38,931 nt of DNA, taken from NCBI GenBank assembly GCA_030524705.1, contig JAUNGD010000032.1:1-38931 (forward strand), in the 5' to 3' direction. Source of the stretch: Lachnospiraceae bacterium (GTDB taxonomy: Bacteria; Bacillota; Clostridia; Lachnospirales; Lachnospiraceae). The translations under genes and the position numbers were made by a program. Under the pieces are notes generated by a model. The model had not been told where the DNA came from, ran no database searches, and was given only the letters and a program-made list of their open reading frames with translations. Shown here one piece after another: positions 17,694 to 26,304 of this stretch (the stretch's first letter is position 1; every line of letters begins with the position of its first letter).

Positions 17694-18254
17694 TTATTTT
17701 TTATCAAAAAGATCTAAACGAAACTCATTGTTTAGAACTTTCACTTCTATTTCAGCTCCCCTTCTAACAGTAAGTGTGTCTCTACTTATAACAGTCTTCT
17801 CTACGGCATTGTTATCTTCATTCACAAGCTTGCACTCATACATCCTATAATGCATCAGTTCAAGAATAATATTCACACTGAAATAATTATGCCTTATACA
17901 CAAAAATCCAAAAACAAAGAAGAAAATCAGGAACTTGACTACCTCATCCCATTGTGTGAAATCAAATGCAAAAAGGGGAAGAATATACGAAAGCAAAAAC
18001 TCTGCTGTGATTGTTTTGCTTTCCTTAGCCTCTTCAATTCGATATGTGTATTTTTCATCATCAGTCACATAAAACTTTACGAACAATGCAATCAATGAAA
18101 ACAACGCGCAAGCCAATATCACTGTTATGCTGATGATCTCTGTGTACTTATTCTCCCCACCATCTATCAAGCTTTTCACATCAATAAATAGTATGGTCAG
18201 CCATAACGGTGCAAAGGAAAGAAAATACATGCTAAAAGATATAATTAAAGACAT
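17694..18254 (-). CDS. kwaA: Probable Kiwa membrane subunit KwaA
   Basis: A 186-aa membrane protein with four predicted transmembrane helices (about residues 5-27, 38-62, 84-98 and 104-122) followed by a cytoplasmic tail of about 60 residues. Size and topology match KwaA, the membrane sensor of the Kiwa anti-phage system. I infer identity mainly from pairing: it begins 9 bp after a DUF4868-like gene, the KwaB family. The order here is kwaB then kwaA in transcription. GGGAG six bases upstream supports the start. It could be another membrane partner of DUF4868 proteins. Confidence 0.7.
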   Translation of the reverse strand: MSLIISFSMYFLSFAPLWLTILFIDVKSLIDGGENKYTEIISITVILACALFSLIALFVKFYVTDDEKYTYRIEEAKESKTITAEFLLSYILPLFAFDFTQWDEVVKFLIFFFVFGFLCIRHNYFSVNIILELMHYRMYECKLVNEDNNAVEKTVISRDTLTVRRGAEIEVKVLNNEFRLDLFDKK

Positions 18255-18263
18255 ATTCGCTCC

Positions 18264-19202
18264 CTAACTAACCCAATCCTTTGAACCGTCTACTTCAACC
18301 GGTACCTCTTCCAGAATATCCCACATAGCTTTCCCACACAGAAGCTTCACCAGATTCTCCGCATCGTTTTTTTGACTGGTATTGAATTGTTTCTTATCTT
18401 CTGTCAATGGAATATTGAAAGCCTTCGCCGCTTTTTCTCTATTTTTCTTCTTAGAGAGAAGCTCTAACTTCGATTTACTAAACGCCGCAAACCTTCTTGG
18501 ATTCTGGCCCGATGTCGCCGTATCACGGAACATTTCCGAATCCGAAATGATATTCATTTCTTCAATCTCTTCTACTGCTTCATTGCATTTAAGTTTATAG
18601 GCTCTCTCCATGTTAAACAAAGTCTCGCCTGACATATCCAGGAAATATACAGTCTTATCAAAAATGACCACATTCATCGTAGTACGCAGGTTCAACACCT
18701 TGTCAGGGATTTCATAAAACTTACCCTTATCATGAAGAAATCTGTTTTTCAGTGTAGTTATAGGAATATTCATAGAAATCAGCTTTACCCGATGCTCGTC
18801 TCCACCGCATTTCATGGTTCCACAGAGAATATATGCTTGCGCTTTTACTTCAAGTGGATTAGCTTCGGTATCCGACTCAGAAACACTTTGCAGAAGTGTA
18901 TCCAGATCTATCTGAATATCAGCATTATCCTCGCTTATTCTATAAATAGATGTTCCATTGCATGTTCCGTCATATTCTCTTACATCAACATATTTCAATA
19001 ACCTATTTTTAGTTGTTCCGCTGTAGCCCGCACTGATCTCCTCGATTAAAGATACCATCCTGCCGGCTGGCTCAATCTCAATCCGCCTACAATTAAATGA
19101 TGTTCCATGCCTTTTTGAATGTGTAAAACCAAGCAAATGAGCATGCCACTCCTTGCATTCAGGTAATCTTTCAAATATTTCCTTTATCAATTTCAATGAC
19201 AT
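18264..19202 (-). CDS. kwaB: Probable Kiwa effector KwaB (DUF4868)
   Basis: A 312-aa soluble protein. Its C-terminal half shows the DUF4868 pattern: LNLRTTMNVVIFDKTVYFLD, the phenylalanine-bearing METLFNMERAYK-like segment, and an end helix LVKLLCGKAMWDILEEVPVE. DUF4868 is the KwaB family, reported to bind DNA and act with membrane KwaA against phages. The length matches (about 310-320 aa). It starts 23 bp after hsdR, so restriction and Kiwa are transcribed together. No catalytic motif is evident. The family call is from pattern memory and needs a profile search. Confidence 0.72.
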   Translation of the reverse strand: MSLKLIKEIFERLPECKEWHAHLLGFTHSKRHGTSFNCRRIEIEPAGRMVSLIEEISAGYSGTTKNRLLKYVDVREYDGTCNGTSIYRISEDNADIQIDLDTLLQSVSESDTEANPLEVKAQAYILCGTMKCGGDEHRVKLISMNIPITTLKNRFLHDKGKFYEIPDKVLNLRTTMNVVIFDKTVYFLDMSGETLFNMERAYKLKCNEAVEEIEEMNIISDSEMFRDTATSGQNPRRFAAFSKSKLELLSKKKNREKAAKAFNIPLTEDKKQFNTSQKNDAENLVKLLCGKAMWDILEEVPVEVDGSKDWVS

Positions 19203-19225
19203 AAACTCATTGCCCCTTTACTGTG

Positions 19226-22200
19226 TTATATCAGTCCTCTGAACTTCTCAAAGTAAGCCATCAGTCTTCTTATCAGAGCCTTTTTTCTTTTATCTCTTCC
19301 TGCACCGCCAAAACGGGATACCGGAGGCATGATCTTATCGATATCTGTTCCAATGGTCTTTAATTCATCATCCCTGAAGGATCTCTCAATATAAGCCCTG
19401 GTCTCTTCCGGCTTAAGCTTCTCGGTCTCAATAAGAATTGTGAGCTCTTTTTCTTTCATTTCTACTACATAGTCATGCCAAACATCCATGACATCATCAA
19501 TGTCGTTCACGCCTGCTATAAAGGACTCTATCAGAGCCTTCTTGCTGCGAAGCTCAGGACTGGCATCAACAGCCTTCCTGATCGTAACAAGCAGTTCTTT
19601 ATCCTCTCCGTGGCTGTCATGGTATTTCTTTACCAGCATAAGGATGTAGTCTATGTTAATCTCAATCTGCTTGATGAGCTCTATCTCAAAGACGATATCA
19701 TCGGTGATATCCGTGCTCTCGCCATTTTCACGCTTACGCCTCCATTCATCACGCAGATCCTGATATTTACCCAGATAATCCTGAAGGTCCCTCTCGCTGA
19801 TGATTTCCTTACCGGCAAAATCATCAAAAGAAAGCAGCAGGTTCCGCATCTTCAGGATTGCGCCAAAGAGCGCAATAAACTCCTTTTGATTCTGCTCTCC
19901 GACAATCTGCGGCATATCCACCGGGAACTTCGTGGTCAGATCTTCAATCATATCCACATAACCCGGCATCGGCTTTCCATCCACGGACTCGTAGCCGTAA
20001 TAATAGTCCTTAAAACTCTGCATCAGGACGATGCCGCCCGCATTCTTATCTCCGAACAAAGATATAGCAGCATCCACACGCTTCTGCAGATTACGGAAGC
20101 ATACAATGTTTCCGAAGGTCTTGATGCTGTTTAGGATACGGTTGGTACGGCTGAATGCCTGAATCAAGCCATGCATCTTCAGATTCTTATCAACCCAAAG
20201 CGTATTCAGCGTGGTGGCATCAAAACCTGTCAGGAACATATTGACGACAATCAACAGGTCAAGTTCCTTATTCTTCATACGGAGCGATACATCCTTGTAG
20301 TAATTTTGAAATTTATCACTTGATGTATCATAATTCGTATGGAACATCAGATTATAATCCTGAATGGCCGCCTCCAGAAAATCCCTGGCATTCTGATCAA
20401 GAGCAGATGTATCTTCTGAATTCTCTTCTTCCAGTATGCCATCAGCCTCTTCCTCATTTGCAGCATAGCTGTAGATAACGGCAATCTTCAGATCCTTAGT
20501 CGGATCTTTCTTGATTATCTTACGGAATTCATCATAGTAGAGCTTTGCCATGGGCACAGAAGCAACGGCAAAGATAGAGTTGAAACCACTGAGTCTCTGC
20601 TTCTTTTTTATCTCCTCGACCTTGCCCCGATCTGCCGATGCGACCTCGGCAATGTTGGTCAGAGAGTTATAAACATAGGTCTTATCGCCTCTGTAGGTCT
20701 TCTGGTCAAAGTGATCGAGAATATAATTCGCTACCAGTGATATTCTCTCCGGTGCCTCAAACGCTTTCTTGCGGTCAATGTCCCAGACTTCCTCGTCATC
20801 GATATCCGCATCGGTATCCATTGTCTTAATGTAATCCACACGGAAAGGAAGCACGTTTTTGTCATTGATGGCATCCACGATCGTATAAGTGTGAAGCTGA
20901 TCGCCGAAGGTCTGTTCCGTCGTGGCAAACTGAGGATTTTTTACACTGCTACCTGCATTCGCCGGGAATATAGGAGTGCCCGTAAAGCCAAACATGTAGT
21001 ATTTCTTGAAATACCTGACAATTGCGGCATGCATATCTCCGAACTGGCTGCGGTGACATTCGTCAAATATGATAACAATCTGCTTGTTATATACATCATG
21101 CTCTTTGTTCTTCTTTATGAAAGTGGAGAGCTTCTGGATTGTGGTAATAATAATCTTTGACTTGTTGTCTGCCAGCTGCCTCTGCAGAATTGCCGTGGAT
21201 GTATTACTGTTTGCTGCCCCCTTCTCAAACCTGTCATATTCCTTCATGGTCTGATAATCCAGATCTTTTCTATCCACCACGAAGAGAACCTTATCGATGA
21301 AACTCAGTGTGGATGCAATACGCGCTGTCTTGAAGGATGTGAGCGTCTTCCCTGAACCCGTAGTATGCCAGATGTATCCGCCACCTGCGATATCCCCATA
21401 CTTCTTGTAATTATGAGCTATCTCGATGCGGTTGATGATCCTCTCGGTTGCCGTTATCTGATAAGGTCTCATGACCATCAGCATATTTTCAGATGTGAAA
21501 ACACAATACTTTGTCAGAATATTAAGCAGCGCATGCTTTGCAAAGAAGGTTTTCGTAAAATCAATCAGATCCGGGATAACCTGATTATTTGCGTCCGCCC
21601 AGAAGGATGTAAACTCGAAGCTGTTACTGGTTTTCTCCTTCTTGATCTTGCCGGAGGTGGCATCCTTTATCGCATTATGGCGGGTGCTGTTAGAATAGTA
21701 TTTTGTATTCGTTCCATTACTGATAACAAAAATCTGGACAAACTCAAACAGACCGCTTCCCGCCCAGAAAGAATCCCTCTGGTAGCGGTCGATCTGATTA
21801 AAGGCCTCTCTGATAGGTACGCCCCTGCGCTTAAGCTCAATATGAACCAAGGGCAGACCGTTGACAAGGACGGTGACATCATAACGGTTATCGCATTTTG
21901 CCCCTTCTTCCTTGCCGATAACATACTGGTTGATGACCTGAAGCCGATTGTTGTGGACGTTGGTCTTATCAATCAATGTGATATTCTTTGACAAGCCATC
22001 ATCCCTCTTTAAGACCTGGACATAATCCTCCTGAATCTTCCGGGTTTTCTCCACGATATGTTCATTCGGATTAGCGATGACGTCCTTAAAGAACCGCTCC
22101 CATTCTTTATCGCTGAATTTATAATCATTCAGTTCTTCCAGCTGCGCACGGATATTGGCTATCAGATCCGTTTCTGTATGAATGGGCAGATAGGTGTACC

Positions 22201-22339
22201 CCTGCTCACAGAGCATCTTGATAAATTCCTGCTCCAGGGCAGCCTCGCTCTGGTACTGATCTGAGCGGCGTTTTACCGGCTCGTATTCGGTAACCACTGT
22301 GTTTTCATTTGTCTGAGCGACGATGTTAAAATATGGCAT
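19226..22339 (-). CDS. hsdR: Type I restriction endonuclease subunit R
   Basis: 1037 aa, a normal length. The N-terminal nuclease domain has the PD-(D/E)xK core with Asp154 in RYDVTVLVNG and Glu168/Lys170 in VHIELKRRG. The helicase motor follows: IWHTTGSGKT (Walker A), VIIFDECHRSQFG (DEAH-type box) and YMFGFTGTPIF. The RecA2 motif QAFSRTNR is present, and a helical C-terminus contacts the methylase. It translocates DNA with ATP and cuts unmodified DNA as part of R2M2S1. GGAGG precedes the ATG. The frame is intact, so the system should be functional. Confidence 0.95.
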   Translation of the reverse strand: MPYFNIVAQTNENTVVTEYEPVKRRSDQYQSEAALEQEFIKMLCEQGYTYLPIHTETDLIANIRAQLEELNDYKFSDKEWERFFKDVIANPNEHIVEKTRKIQEDYVQVLKRDDGLSKNITLIDKTNVHNNRLQVINQYVIGKEEGAKCDNRYDVTVLVNGLPLVHIELKRRGVPIREAFNQIDRYQRDSFWAGSGLFEFVQIFVISNGTNTKYYSNSTRHNAIKDATSGKIKKEKTSNSFEFTSFWADANNQVIPDLIDFTKTFFAKHALLNILTKYCVFTSENMLMVMRPYQITATERIINRIEIAHNYKKYGDIAGGGYIWHTTGSGKTLTSFKTARIASTLSFIDKVLFVVDRKDLDYQTMKEYDRFEKGAANSNTSTAILQRQLADNKSKIIITTIQKLSTFIKKNKEHDVYNKQIVIIFDECHRSQFGDMHAAIVRYFKKYYMFGFTGTPIFPANAGSSVKNPQFATTEQTFGDQLHTYTIVDAINDKNVLPFRVDYIKTMDTDADIDDEEVWDIDRKKAFEAPERISLVANYILDHFDQKTYRGDKTYVYNSLTNIAEVASADRGKVEEIKKKQRLSGFNSIFAVASVPMAKLYYDEFRKIIKKDPTKDLKIAVIYSYAANEEEADGILEEENSEDTSALDQNARDFLEAAIQDYNLMFHTNYDTSSDKFQNYYKDVSLRMKNKELDLLIVVNMFLTGFDATTLNTLWVDKNLKMHGLIQAFSRTNRILNSIKTFGNIVCFRNLQKRVDAAISLFGDKNAGGIVLMQSFKDYYYGYESVDGKPMPGYVDMIEDLTTKFPVDMPQIVGEQNQKEFIALFGAILKMRNLLLSFDDFAGKEIISERDLQDYLGKYQDLRDEWRRKRENGESTDITDDIVFEIELIKQIEINIDYILMLVKKYHDSHGEDKELLVTIRKAVDASPELRSKKALIESFIAGVNDIDDVMDVWHDYVVEMKEKELTILIETEKLKPEETRAYIERSFRDDELKTIGTDIDKIMPPVSRFGGAGRDKRKKALIRRLMAYFEKFRGLI

Positions 22340-22356
22340 CTGTGTCGCCTCCTCTG

Positions 22357-24198
22357 CTATTTTTCGTTAAATGACAACAGCATGTCTCTGTAATATTCGT
22401 ATTGCTTTTTTCTTGCTTCTATCTCTGCCGGTATTCCACTCTCAAAATCATTGCAAAGTGAATCAAACCTATCAAGGATACTGACCATTTCTTTTTGCCG
22501 ATTTATGCTTGGAAGGAGGAAATTAATTTTCATAATCTCATCTCCTCGGACATGCGGCACACCTGCTCCTCTTTTCATCTCATGCAGCTTCTCCTGCTGA
22601 GACTTGAGGACATGGTATAAATAACGGATTTTGCAATTATCATTCGTCTCAAGCATAAAACCATCGGAGACAAAGATATCCTCATTCCAGAACGACACAA
22701 ATCCAGCATTCGCTCCACTTCGCGATACCACAATCACCTCGCCAGAATGATTACTTCTATCCGCATAGTATGCAGGCTCAGTCCCACCAAGAATAACCGG
22801 GATGTCTCCAGCCTTCATACTCTTCTGTGTCACATACTCTCCTCTAAGCATTTTTGCTACTTCATTCATAGTTACAGGCGCATATCCAAACACATACTGC
22901 AAAAGCTTAATTACGCTCTGTCTGTTTGTCTGTCTGTCTGGCTGTCTGTATGTAAGGATGATGCTCCCTGTCTCAGCGAATGTCAAGAGCAAATCCCTAT
23001 AATATTCATATTGTTTCTGACGGGCCTCAATCTCGGCTGGAAGACCAATGTTTAAGTCAGAACAAATTGTCTCGAAATTATCTAATACGTTTACAATTTT
23101 TTTCTGTAATCCTAGATTCGGAACCGGAATCTTGTAATCAAGGATTTTAGAAAACTCAAGTGAGTCAACTGTTCCACCCTGCTTTTTTGTCTTTACCCTT
23201 ATATCATCCCCATACGCCTGCATGGCATGTGCAACATACTTGGACAAAATTCCTTCTTTAACAACCAGAATTTTTATATCCTGATTTATCGTAGTCTTAA
23301 AAGGGACATAAGCAATCGGAAATGTATGTTTCAAAATTCCAGACCGTGTAACTATTGCTATACACCCCTCTGGATATAATGTCATTCCAGCCTCTGACAA
23401 AGCTTTTTCGGTAATATGATCTTCTGTTTCCTCAAGTATCGGTTTCTTCATGTCTTTAGATGATATCCAAGGTATTGTACCATCTAACCAATAGCTCTTT
23501 TCTCCCATTGAAGGAGTTTTTCCGCCGGACCATTTTCCAAGATCTCCTATAGCCACTATTTCAATGTCAGGCTTTAAGTCATCCAGTATTTTTGTTCTGT
23601 AAAATTCATACTGTTTTCTGCGAGCTGAAAGCTCCGCTGAAAGTAACGTGAAATTGTCCAGCACGCGGACAATTTCGCGTTGTACCTCCAGAGGAGGTAC
23701 AGGGATTTTCACCTTCTCCATCAGCTTCTTTGAAACATTAAATCTTGTAACACCGCTTGCTGTTTTCCCAATTTGATAACGTAATTCGCCAGATCTAAAC
23801 AAATGCTTGGAAAAATCCGGAAGCATAATAGCCGGATCATCAAATCTAAAAACAAAGCAGAAACTATTAAGGTATAATTTTTCATCTGTCTTTCTCGTAA
23901 CAACTGACGATATTCCACATTCGTCGGGTGTTTCCGACGAACCGGTAAAAATCACATCTGCATACTCAAGCGTTCTCTGCTTTTCACCTTCAGCTATTTT
24001 CACCCTATCTTCAGCATCCAAATCCAAAGCCGGATTAGAATACACATTTCTGTAAGTTATAAATTTTGCATTACCATCCTTGAAGTCGTCCTTGGATTTT
24101 CCAGTCAAGCCGCCGTAAAATTTTCCTAACTCGCCCAGCGTGTAATACCGAACCCCGTCTGGGCAGTACTCCATAATAAGGTCATTGATTTTACTCAT
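22357..24198 (-). CDS. hsdS: Type I specificity subunit S with three target-recognition segments
   Basis: 613 aa from the ATG at 24198, chosen because AAGGAGG lies eight bases upstream. Usual HsdS proteins have about 400 aa and two target-recognition domains. Here three recognition-type segments end in near-identical central repeats: LSARRKQYEFYRTKILD (about residue 195), IEARQKQYEYYRD (about 395) and IEARKKQYEYYRD (C-terminus). Each is preceded by a conserved block ending in a VLDNF- or ILDRF-like helix. A TCTG-type repeat tract interrupts the gene at codons 416-427, just before the third segment. In both other frames a TAA follows immediately, giving proteins of 427 or 431 aa. The subunit sets the DNA sequence recognised by methylation and cutting. 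Confidence 0.93.
   Translation of the reverse strand: MSKINDLIMEYCPDGVRYYTLGELGKFYGGLTGKSKDDFKDGNAKFITYRNVYSNPALDLDAEDRVKIAEGEKQRTLEYADVIFTGSSETPDECGISSVVTRKTDEKLYLNSFCFVFRFDDPAIMLPDFSKHLFRSGELRYQIGKTASGVTRFNVSKKLMEKVKIPVPPLEVQREIVRVLDNFTLLSAELSARRKQYEFYRTKILDDLKPDIEIVAIGDLGKWSGGKTPSMGEKSYWLDGTIPWISSKDMKKPILEETEDHITEKALSEAGMTLYPEGCIAIVTRSGILKHTFPIAYVPFKTTINQDIKILVVKEGILSKYVAHAMQAYGDDIRVKTKKQGGTVDSLEFSKILDYKIPVPNLGLQKKIVNVLDNFETICSDLNIGLPAEIEARQKQYEYYRDLLLTFAETGSIILTYRQPDRQTNRQSVIKLLQYVFGYAPVTMNEVAKMLRGEYVTQKSMKAGDIPVILGGTEPAYYADRSNHSGEVIVVSRSGANAGFVSFWNEDIFVSDGFMLETNDNCKIRYLYHVLKSQQEKLHEMKRGAGVPHVRGDEIMKINFLLPSINRQKEMVSILDRFDSLCNDFESGIPAEIEARKKQYEYYRDMLLSFNEK
22917..22952. repeat. Tetranucleotide TCTG tract inside hsdS, candidate phase-variation switch
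   Basis: Nine 4-bp units: TCTG, TCTG, TTTG, TCTG, TCTG, TCTG, GCTG, TCTG, TATG; six are perfect. On the coding strand they read as R-Q/D-R-Q/T-N-R-Q. A change by one unit shifts the frame into GCGTAA or CGTAATTAA directly after the tract. Tetranucleotide tracts in restriction genes are a known route of slipped-strand phase variation. Confidence 0.8.
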
Positions 24199-24520
24199 CC
24201 TTTTGACCTCCTTCAAGCACGGCCTTCATAGTTCTACCGTCCTTCGACTTCCAGACAATAAGACCATTTGTACTTGCACCAGTAACAAAATTAGCAGCTG
24301 TCGAGGCACTCTTAAACTGGACATTTTTTGTGACAACACACTCCACAACAACTCCGTTCCCTCGCGCCCTCTCTATAGATTTGGCACCACGGAATTTTTC
24401 GCTATGAGCAATTGAATCAGATACTCTGCTACCCTTAAGAACAATAAAGAGTTTTTTCTCTTTGTCATACTCAAGAATGGCATCCACATTCGATTTGTCC
24501 CTCTTTATATAAAATTTCAT
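24191..24520 (-). CDS. DUF4357 protein in the type I restriction operon
   Basis: A 109-aa protein whose C-terminal half carries the DUF4357 pattern (VQFKSASTAANFVTGASTNG followed by a Trp and DGRTMKAVLE). This domain is often found next to or fused to restriction-modification proteins; its function is not known. The first half is a short beta-rich region (MKFYIKRDKSNVDAILEYD). It overlaps hsdM by 4 bp and hsdS by 8 bp, so its translation is tightly coupled to both. Confidence 0.8.
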   Translation of the reverse strand: MKFYIKRDKSNVDAILEYDKEKKLFIVLKGSRVSDSIAHSEKFRGAKSIERARGNGVVVECVVTKNVQFKSASTAANFVTGASTNGLIVWKSKDGRTMKAVLEGGQKDE

Positions 24521-26088
24521 GATTCCACCTCGATTTCTGCGATGATCTTATCTATCTCATCACGTAATACCTGCTCATGGGCGACAATTTCTTTAATCTC
24601 CGCATTTAGTTTAACGATGTCAATCTTTTCTCTGGTGTCTTTCTGCTCTACATAGGTGCTTACTGACAGGTTGTAATTCTGTTCTTTAACTTCATCATAG
24701 GAAACCAGCCTGCATAGATACTCCTTATCCTCACGCTCTGTAAAGGCATCAACAATGTGGTCGATATTCTCCGGAGTCAGCTTATTATTATTCGTAACCT
24801 TAATGCACTCGTTAGATGCATCAATGAACAGAACCTTGTTATCTGTCTTCCCCTTCTTCATAACCATGATACAGGTTGCAATCGAGGTGCCAAAGAACAG
24901 ATTGCTTGGAAGCTGAATGATGCAATCAACATAGTTGTTATCAATCAGGTATTTCCTGATTTTCTGCTCAGTGCCCCCACGGTACATGATACCGGGGAAG
25001 CAGACAATGGCTGCCGTTCCGTTCGGTGCCAGCCACGAAAGGGAATGCATGATGAACGCCAGGTCTGCCTTACTCTTCGGAGCCAGCACGCCTGCCGGTG
25101 CAAAACGAGGATCATTAATCAGCAACGGATTTTCATCTCCTGCCCACTTGATGGAATACGGCGGATTGGAAACGATCAGTTCAAACGGCTCGTCATCCCA
25201 GTGCTGCGGATTGGTAAGCGTATCCTCACACTCAATATCAAACTTGTCGAATCCGATATCATGCAGGAACATATTTATACGGCATAGGTTATAGGTAGTG
25301 ATGTTTATCTCCTGTCCGAAGAAGCCGATCTCGACAGCATCCTTGCCCAGCACTTTCTCAGCCTTAAGAAGCAGAGAACCTGAACCGCAGGCCGGATCGT
25401 ATACCTTATTTATCTTCTTTTTTCCGACCGTTCCAAGCCTTGTAAGCAGCTCCGAAACATCCGCAGGCGTAAAGAATTCGCCGCCGGACTTACCGGCATT
25501 GGAGGCATACATGGTCATGAGATACTCGTAGGCATCCCCGAATGCATCAATATCGTGATTCTTGACGGAGCCAAGATTCATTGCCGCAACGCCATCAAGG
25601 AGCTTCGCCAGACGCTCATTTCTCTTTGCCACGGTGCTACCGAGCTTATTGCTGTTTACATCAAAGTCATCAAACAGCCCTGCAAAATCAGCCTCCGACT
25701 GGCTTCCTTTTGCCGAGTTTTCTATATTGTTAAAAACACGCTCCAGAGTTTCATTCAGATTGTCATCGTTTGCGGCCTTAGCTCTGACATTACAGAAAAG
25801 CTCGCTCGGCAGAATAAAGAACCCCTTCTCTGTAACCAGTCCTTCTCTCGCCTCCTCTGCCTCCGCATCAGACATATGGGCATAACTGAAATCAGGATTG
25901 CCCGCATCGATCTCGCCCTGGTCAATATAGGCAGCCAAGTTTTCCGAGATGTACCTGTAGAACATCGTACCAAGTACATAGTTCTTGAAATCCCATCCGT
26001 CAACTGCTCCGCGCAGTTCATCCGCAATCGCCCAAATGGCGCGATGCACTTCTTCTCTTTCTTTTTCTTTCTTGCTATCTACAGCCAT
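24517..26088 (-). CDS. hsdM: Type I DNA adenine methyltransferase subunit M
   Basis: 523 aa. The N-terminal HsdM helical domain (WDFKNYVLGTMFYRYISENL) is followed by the methylase core. The S-adenosylmethionine motif is VYDPACGSGSLLLKAE and the catalytic motif IV is LIVSNPPYSIKW (NPPY), typical of N6-adenine methylases. With two copies and one HsdS it forms the methylase that protects host DNA. GGAGG eight bases before the ATG lies at the 3' end of the HTH gene. The frame is intact. Confidence 0.95.
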   Translation of the reverse strand: MAVDSKKEKEREEVHRAIWAIADELRGAVDGWDFKNYVLGTMFYRYISENLAAYIDQGEIDAGNPDFSYAHMSDAEAEEAREGLVTEKGFFILPSELFCNVRAKAANDDNLNETLERVFNNIENSAKGSQSEADFAGLFDDFDVNSNKLGSTVAKRNERLAKLLDGVAAMNLGSVKNHDIDAFGDAYEYLMTMYASNAGKSGGEFFTPADVSELLTRLGTVGKKKINKVYDPACGSGSLLLKAEKVLGKDAVEIGFFGQEINITTYNLCRINMFLHDIGFDKFDIECEDTLTNPQHWDDEPFELIVSNPPYSIKWAGDENPLLINDPRFAPAGVLAPKSKADLAFIMHSLSWLAPNGTAAIVCFPGIMYRGGTEQKIRKYLIDNNYVDCIIQLPSNLFFGTSIATCIMVMKKGKTDNKVLFIDASNECIKVTNNNKLTPENIDHIVDAFTEREDKEYLCRLVSYDEVKEQNYNLSVSTYVEQKDTREKIDIVKLNAEIKEIVAHEQVLRDEIDKIIAEIEVES

Positions 26089-26091
26089 TTG

Positions 26092-26301
26092 TCATTCCTC
26101 CGCGTTATTCTGTTTATCTGCATCGGCGCTCTCGCCGCTTTCTACCCAGGCATCAACCTCTGAAAGTCTGAATTTATATTGCCGTCCTATTTTATGAAAC
26201 GGGATGGTTTCTTTTTTTATCCATGACCTTATCGTATCCTTGCTGACACCTATATGCTTTGATATTTCTTCAAGGCTTAACCAGCGTTCAACTTCACTCA
26301 T
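26092..26301 (-). CDS. Small excisionase/MerR-like helix-turn-helix protein
   Basis: 69 aa with a clear winged-helix DNA-binding motif: LSLEEISKHIGVSKDTIRSW, then KIGRQYKFRLSEVDAWVESG. This matches the excisionase-type HTH_17 family. It lies 3 bp from both the NACHT gene and hsdM. Similar small HTH genes often precede clostridial hsdM. Regulation of the restriction operon is more likely than excision, given the position, but neither is shown. Confidence 0.85.
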   Translation of the reverse strand: MSEVERWLSLEEISKHIGVSKDTIRSWIKKETIPFHKIGRQYKFRLSEVDAWVESGESADADKQNNAEE

Positions 26302-26304
26302 TAC

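Noticed and set aside
22917-22952. The TCTG tract as a CRISPR-like or minisatellite array
   Set aside because: The unit is four bases without spacers and lies inside an open coding frame.
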